Below are positions 61,375 through 64,000 of a stretch of DNA of 64,000 nucleotides, piece by piece. The notes under the pieces are model-generated. The model had not been told where the DNA came from. It made no database searches and saw only the letters and a list, made by a program, of their open reading frames with translations. The translations under genes and the position numbers were made by a program. How positions within the stretch are numbered: the first letter of the stretch is position 1; each line of letters starts with the position of its first letter. Origin of the DNA: Bosea sp. NBC_00550 (lineage in GTDB: Bacteria; Pseudomonadota; Alphaproteobacteria; Rhizobiales; Beijerinckiaceae); NCBI RefSeq assembly GCF_026020075.1, contig NZ_CP102772.1, positions 1,550,001-1,614,000 on the forward strand, in the 5' to 3' direction.

Positions 61375-61410
61375 GGGGTGCGGGCGGCTCGCACTGCCCG
61401 CCCGCACCCC
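61375..61410. terminator. Hairpin between convergent dhaK and glpV
   Basis: A perfect 13-bp stem (GGGGTGCGGGCGG/CCGCCCGCACCCC) with a 10-base loop lies between the two convergent genes. There is no T run on either side, so it may act with Rho or as an mRNA 3' end. Confidence 0.5.
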
Positions 61411-61423
61411 CGGAGCGTTTGTC

Positions 61424-63163
61424 TCAGTTCTTCTTGGGCGGAGTCGCCGGCCAGGACTTGATCAGCGTGTCGTAGTCGATCGTCTCGCCCTTCGGCTTCT
61501 CATTGGCGAGCTTGGGCTGTGGCGCGATGTTGCCGTCCGCCTTGGACTTGGCGAACCAGGCATCCGCCGTCTGCTTCGGGTTCAGCTTCGGGCCGCAATC
61601 GCCCTGGACGCCGGAGCGTTCGAGCCGCTCCAACACCGAGTCCTGCGCCGCCGCGAGTGAATCCATCGCCGCCTGCGCGGTCTTGGCGCCCGAGGAGGCA
61701 TCGCCGATGTTCTGCCACCAGAGCTGTGCGAGACGCGGGTAGTCGGGAACGTTGTTGCCGGTCGGCGTCCACTGCACGCGCGCCGGCGAGCGGTAGAACT
61801 CGATCAGCCCGCCGAGCTTCGGCGCCCGCTCGGTGAAGCTCTTGTCCCAGATGTCGCTCTCGCGGATGAAAGTCAGGCCGACATGGCTCTTCTTCAGGCT
61901 GACCGATTTGGAGACGATGAACTGGAGGTAGAGCCAGGCCGCCTTGCGCTTCTCCAGCGGGGTCGATTCAAGCAGGGTCAATGAGCCCGCATCCTGGTAG
62001 CCAAGCTTCATGCCTTCCTTCCAGTAGGAGCCCTTGGGCGAGGGGGCCATGCGCCATTTCGGAGTGCCGTCGGCATTCACTACCGGCAGGCCGGGCTTGA
62101 CCATGTCGGCCGTGAAGGCGGTGTACCAAAAGATCTGCTGGGCGATGGTGCCCTGTGCCGGCACCGGCCCGGACTCGGAGAAGGTCATGCCACGCGCCTG
62201 AGGCGGCGCGTATTTGTTGAGCCAGTCGACATATTTCTGGACGGCATAGACCGAAGCCGGGCCGTTGGTGTCGCCGCCGCGATCCACCGAGGAGCCGACC
62301 GGGCGGCAGCCCTCCATGCGGATGCCCCATTCGTCGACCGGCTTGCCGTTCGGGATGCCCTTGTCGCCATTGCCGGCCATCGAGAGCCAGGCATCGGTGA
62401 AGCGCCAGCCGAGCGAGGGGTCCTTCTTGCCGTAGTCCATATGGCCAAAGACCCGGACGCCGTCGACCTCCTTGATGTCGTTCGAGAAGAACTCGGCAAT
62501 GTCTTCATAGGCCGACCAGTTGACGGGTACGCCGAGCTCGTAGCCGTACTTGGTCTTGAATTTCTCCTTGAAGTCCGGGCGGGTGAACCAGTCGTAGCGG
62601 AACCAGTAAAGGTTCGCGAATTGCTGGTCGGGCAGTTGGTAGAGCTTTCCGTCGGGTGCGGTGCCGAAGGATTTACCGATGAAGTCGTCGACGTCGAGCA
62701 TCGGGTTGGTGACGTCCTTGCCCGGCCCCGCCATCCAGTCCGTCAGGTTCGTGGTCTGCTTGTAGCGAAAATGCGTGCCGATCAGGTCGGAGTCGTTGAT
62801 CCAGCCGTCATAGACGTTCCGGCCGGACTGCATCTGTGTCTGCAGCTTCTCGACCACGTCGCCTTCCTGGATCAGGTCGTGCTTCAGCTTGATGCCGGTG
62901 ATCTCGCTGAAGGCCCTGGCCAGCGTACGGGCTTCGTATTCATGGGTGGTGATGGTCTCGGAGACGATATTGACCTCCATGCCGGCGAAGGGTTTCGCGG
63001 CATTGACGAACCACTCCATTTCCTTGAGCTGCGCATCCTTGGCCAGTGTGGAAGGCTGGAATTCGCTGTCGACCCAGCGTCGCGCCGCATCCATGTCGGC
63101 GAGGGCGGGCACGGCGCTGAGCAAGGAGCTGAGCGCGGTAGCGGCTAGCATCTGCTTTCTCAT
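61424..63163 (-). CDS. glpV: Glycerol ABC transporter substrate-binding protein GlpV
   Basis: A 579-residue periplasmic protein with a Sec signal (MRKQMLAATALSSLLSAVPALA). The long family-1 binding fold contains AARRWVDSEFQPSTLAKDAQLKEM, VSETITTHEYEARTLARAF, and SGRNVYDGWINDSDLIGTHF. Such unusually long binding proteins next to a DUF2160 subunit are the GlpV of rhizobial glycerol transporters. The ATG at 63163 follows GGAGGAAACG. It is the last gene of a minus-strand run glpQ-glpU-glpV. Confidence 0.9.
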   Translation of the reverse strand: MRKQMLAATALSSLLSAVPALADMDAARRWVDSEFQPSTLAKDAQLKEMEWFVNAAKPFAGMEVNIVSETITTHEYEARTLARAFSEITGIKLKHDLIQEGDVVEKLQTQMQSGRNVYDGWINDSDLIGTHFRYKQTTNLTDWMAGPGKDVTNPMLDVDDFIGKSFGTAPDGKLYQLPDQQFANLYWFRYDWFTRPDFKEKFKTKYGYELGVPVNWSAYEDIAEFFSNDIKEVDGVRVFGHMDYGKKDPSLGWRFTDAWLSMAGNGDKGIPNGKPVDEWGIRMEGCRPVGSSVDRGGDTNGPASVYAVQKYVDWLNKYAPPQARGMTFSESGPVPAQGTIAQQIFWYTAFTADMVKPGLPVVNADGTPKWRMAPSPKGSYWKEGMKLGYQDAGSLTLLESTPLEKRKAAWLYLQFIVSKSVSLKKSHVGLTFIRESDIWDKSFTERAPKLGGLIEFYRSPARVQWTPTGNNVPDYPRLAQLWWQNIGDASSGAKTAQAAMDSLAAAQDSVLERLERSGVQGDCGPKLNPKQTADAWFAKSKADGNIAPQPKLANEKPKGETIDYDTLIKSWPATPPKKN

Positions 63164-63254
63164 CGTTTCCTCCACTAGTTGATTGTTCTTGCGAGCCTTG
63201 TTGGCTCCCTTTGCGCAGGCAATGTTCGTGCGAGAGCAGCCTCCGTGGTTAGGG

Positions 63255-63535
63255 TTAGACGAAGCGAAAAACCGTGGTGGCGTAGAGAAACGAAAGGCCG
63301 GTCGCCCACCAGAGATCGGCGGCGGTGAGGCCGAGCCAGGCGAGGTGGATGAAGGCCGATCCAAGCAGGCTCAGGAAGAGTCGGTCGCCGCGTGTCGTCG
63401 GGATGCCGAGCACGCCGACGCGCTCGAGTTCGGGCCGCCAGATCGCCAGCGCCGTCATCACGCCGAGCAGGCCGAAGAGACCGGCAAAGAACAGCCCGGT
63501 CTGCGGTGTCCACGCCATCCATGCCAGATCGGGCA

Positions 63536-63536
<1 letters not shown>
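63255..63536 (-). CDS. glpU: DUF2160 membrane protein, GlpU-type glycerol transporter subunit
   Basis: A 93-residue protein with three hydrophobic segments (LAWMAWTPQTGLFFAGLFGLL, FLSLLGSAFIHLAWLGL and LWWATGLSFLYATTVF). The pattern MAWTPQTGLFF...IWRPELERVGVLGIPTTRGDR is that of DUF2160 proteins, found in rhizobial glycerol transporter operons as GlpU. The ATG overlaps the glpQ stop (ATGA). It is probably needed for transport activity, but the mechanism is unknown. Confidence 0.9.

Positions 63537-64000
<464 letters not shown>

Noticed and set aside
61205..61424. Small gene between dhaK and glpV
   Set aside because: Short frames here have no start context or domain; the stretch is a convergent spacer with a hairpin.

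Overview
This window is high-GC chromosomal DNA from an alphaproteobacterium, most likely of the order Hyphomicrobiales (Rhizobiales). The evidence is the gene order dgt-argS-SPOR-nagZ-scpA-scpB-tatA-tatB-tatC-serS-surE-pcm, a phasin gene with TGC-N3-GCA boxes upstream, DUF1489 and DUF2160 proteins, and a glycerol ABC transporter of the GlpPQUV type known from rhizobia. Bosea or a relative is my guess, but nothing in the sequence proves a genus. There is no prophage, no complete insertion sequence and no CRISPR array.

Layout. Positions 1-15024 carry the conserved cell-envelope and housekeeping block: pcm (cut by the window edge), surE, serS, tatCBA, scpBA, nagZ, a SPOR protein, argS and dgt on the minus strand, then erpA on the plus strand. 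A lone TakP-like TRAP binding protein and a lone ABC ATPase are wedged into this block. Positions 15021-25008 hold a receiver/HD-GYP protein that probably starts at an ATT codon, a double cold-shock protein, a LysE exporter, a secreted serine hydrolase, a sirtuin, an aminotransferase, a small membrane protein, an altronate/galactarate dehydratase, a DUF1254 protein and a phasin. Positions 25306-32185 hold a SPOR-tailed D,D-carboxypeptidase, a VWA/DnaJ pair, panC, a DUF1489 protein, a VOC protein and an SDR/kinase pair. Positions 32419-49860 contain the three leucine-catabolic genes mccA, mccB and ivd, scattered among unrelated genes. These include the divergent argO/argP pair, lipB, a lone SpoA-domain protein, tRNA-Leu(GAG) with its terminator, two GH25 lysozymes, a frameshifted zntB and a dmeF metal exporter with its CsoR/RcnR-type repressor.

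Positions 51132-61205 form one tightly packed 12-gene plus-strand operon. It encodes a complete CUT1-type ABC importer (binding protein, two permeases, a small membrane protein, two ATPases) followed by DhaL, DhaM, HPr, enzyme I, a helix-turn-helix protein and DhaK. It therefore couples an importer to a self-contained phosphoenolpyruvate-driven dihydroxyacetone kinase. The convergent minus-strand genes at the right edge are glpV, glpU and glpQ (cut by the window edge) of a glycerol ABC transporter. The last 13 kb is thus a three-carbon polyol/triose uptake and phosphorylation region.

About nine intergenic palindromic elements of roughly 90-115 bp, most bounded by GTCAT...ATGAC, sit just past stop codons. 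A single extra C breaks zntB. Most other long open frames opposite real genes are GC-rich shadows and were left out.
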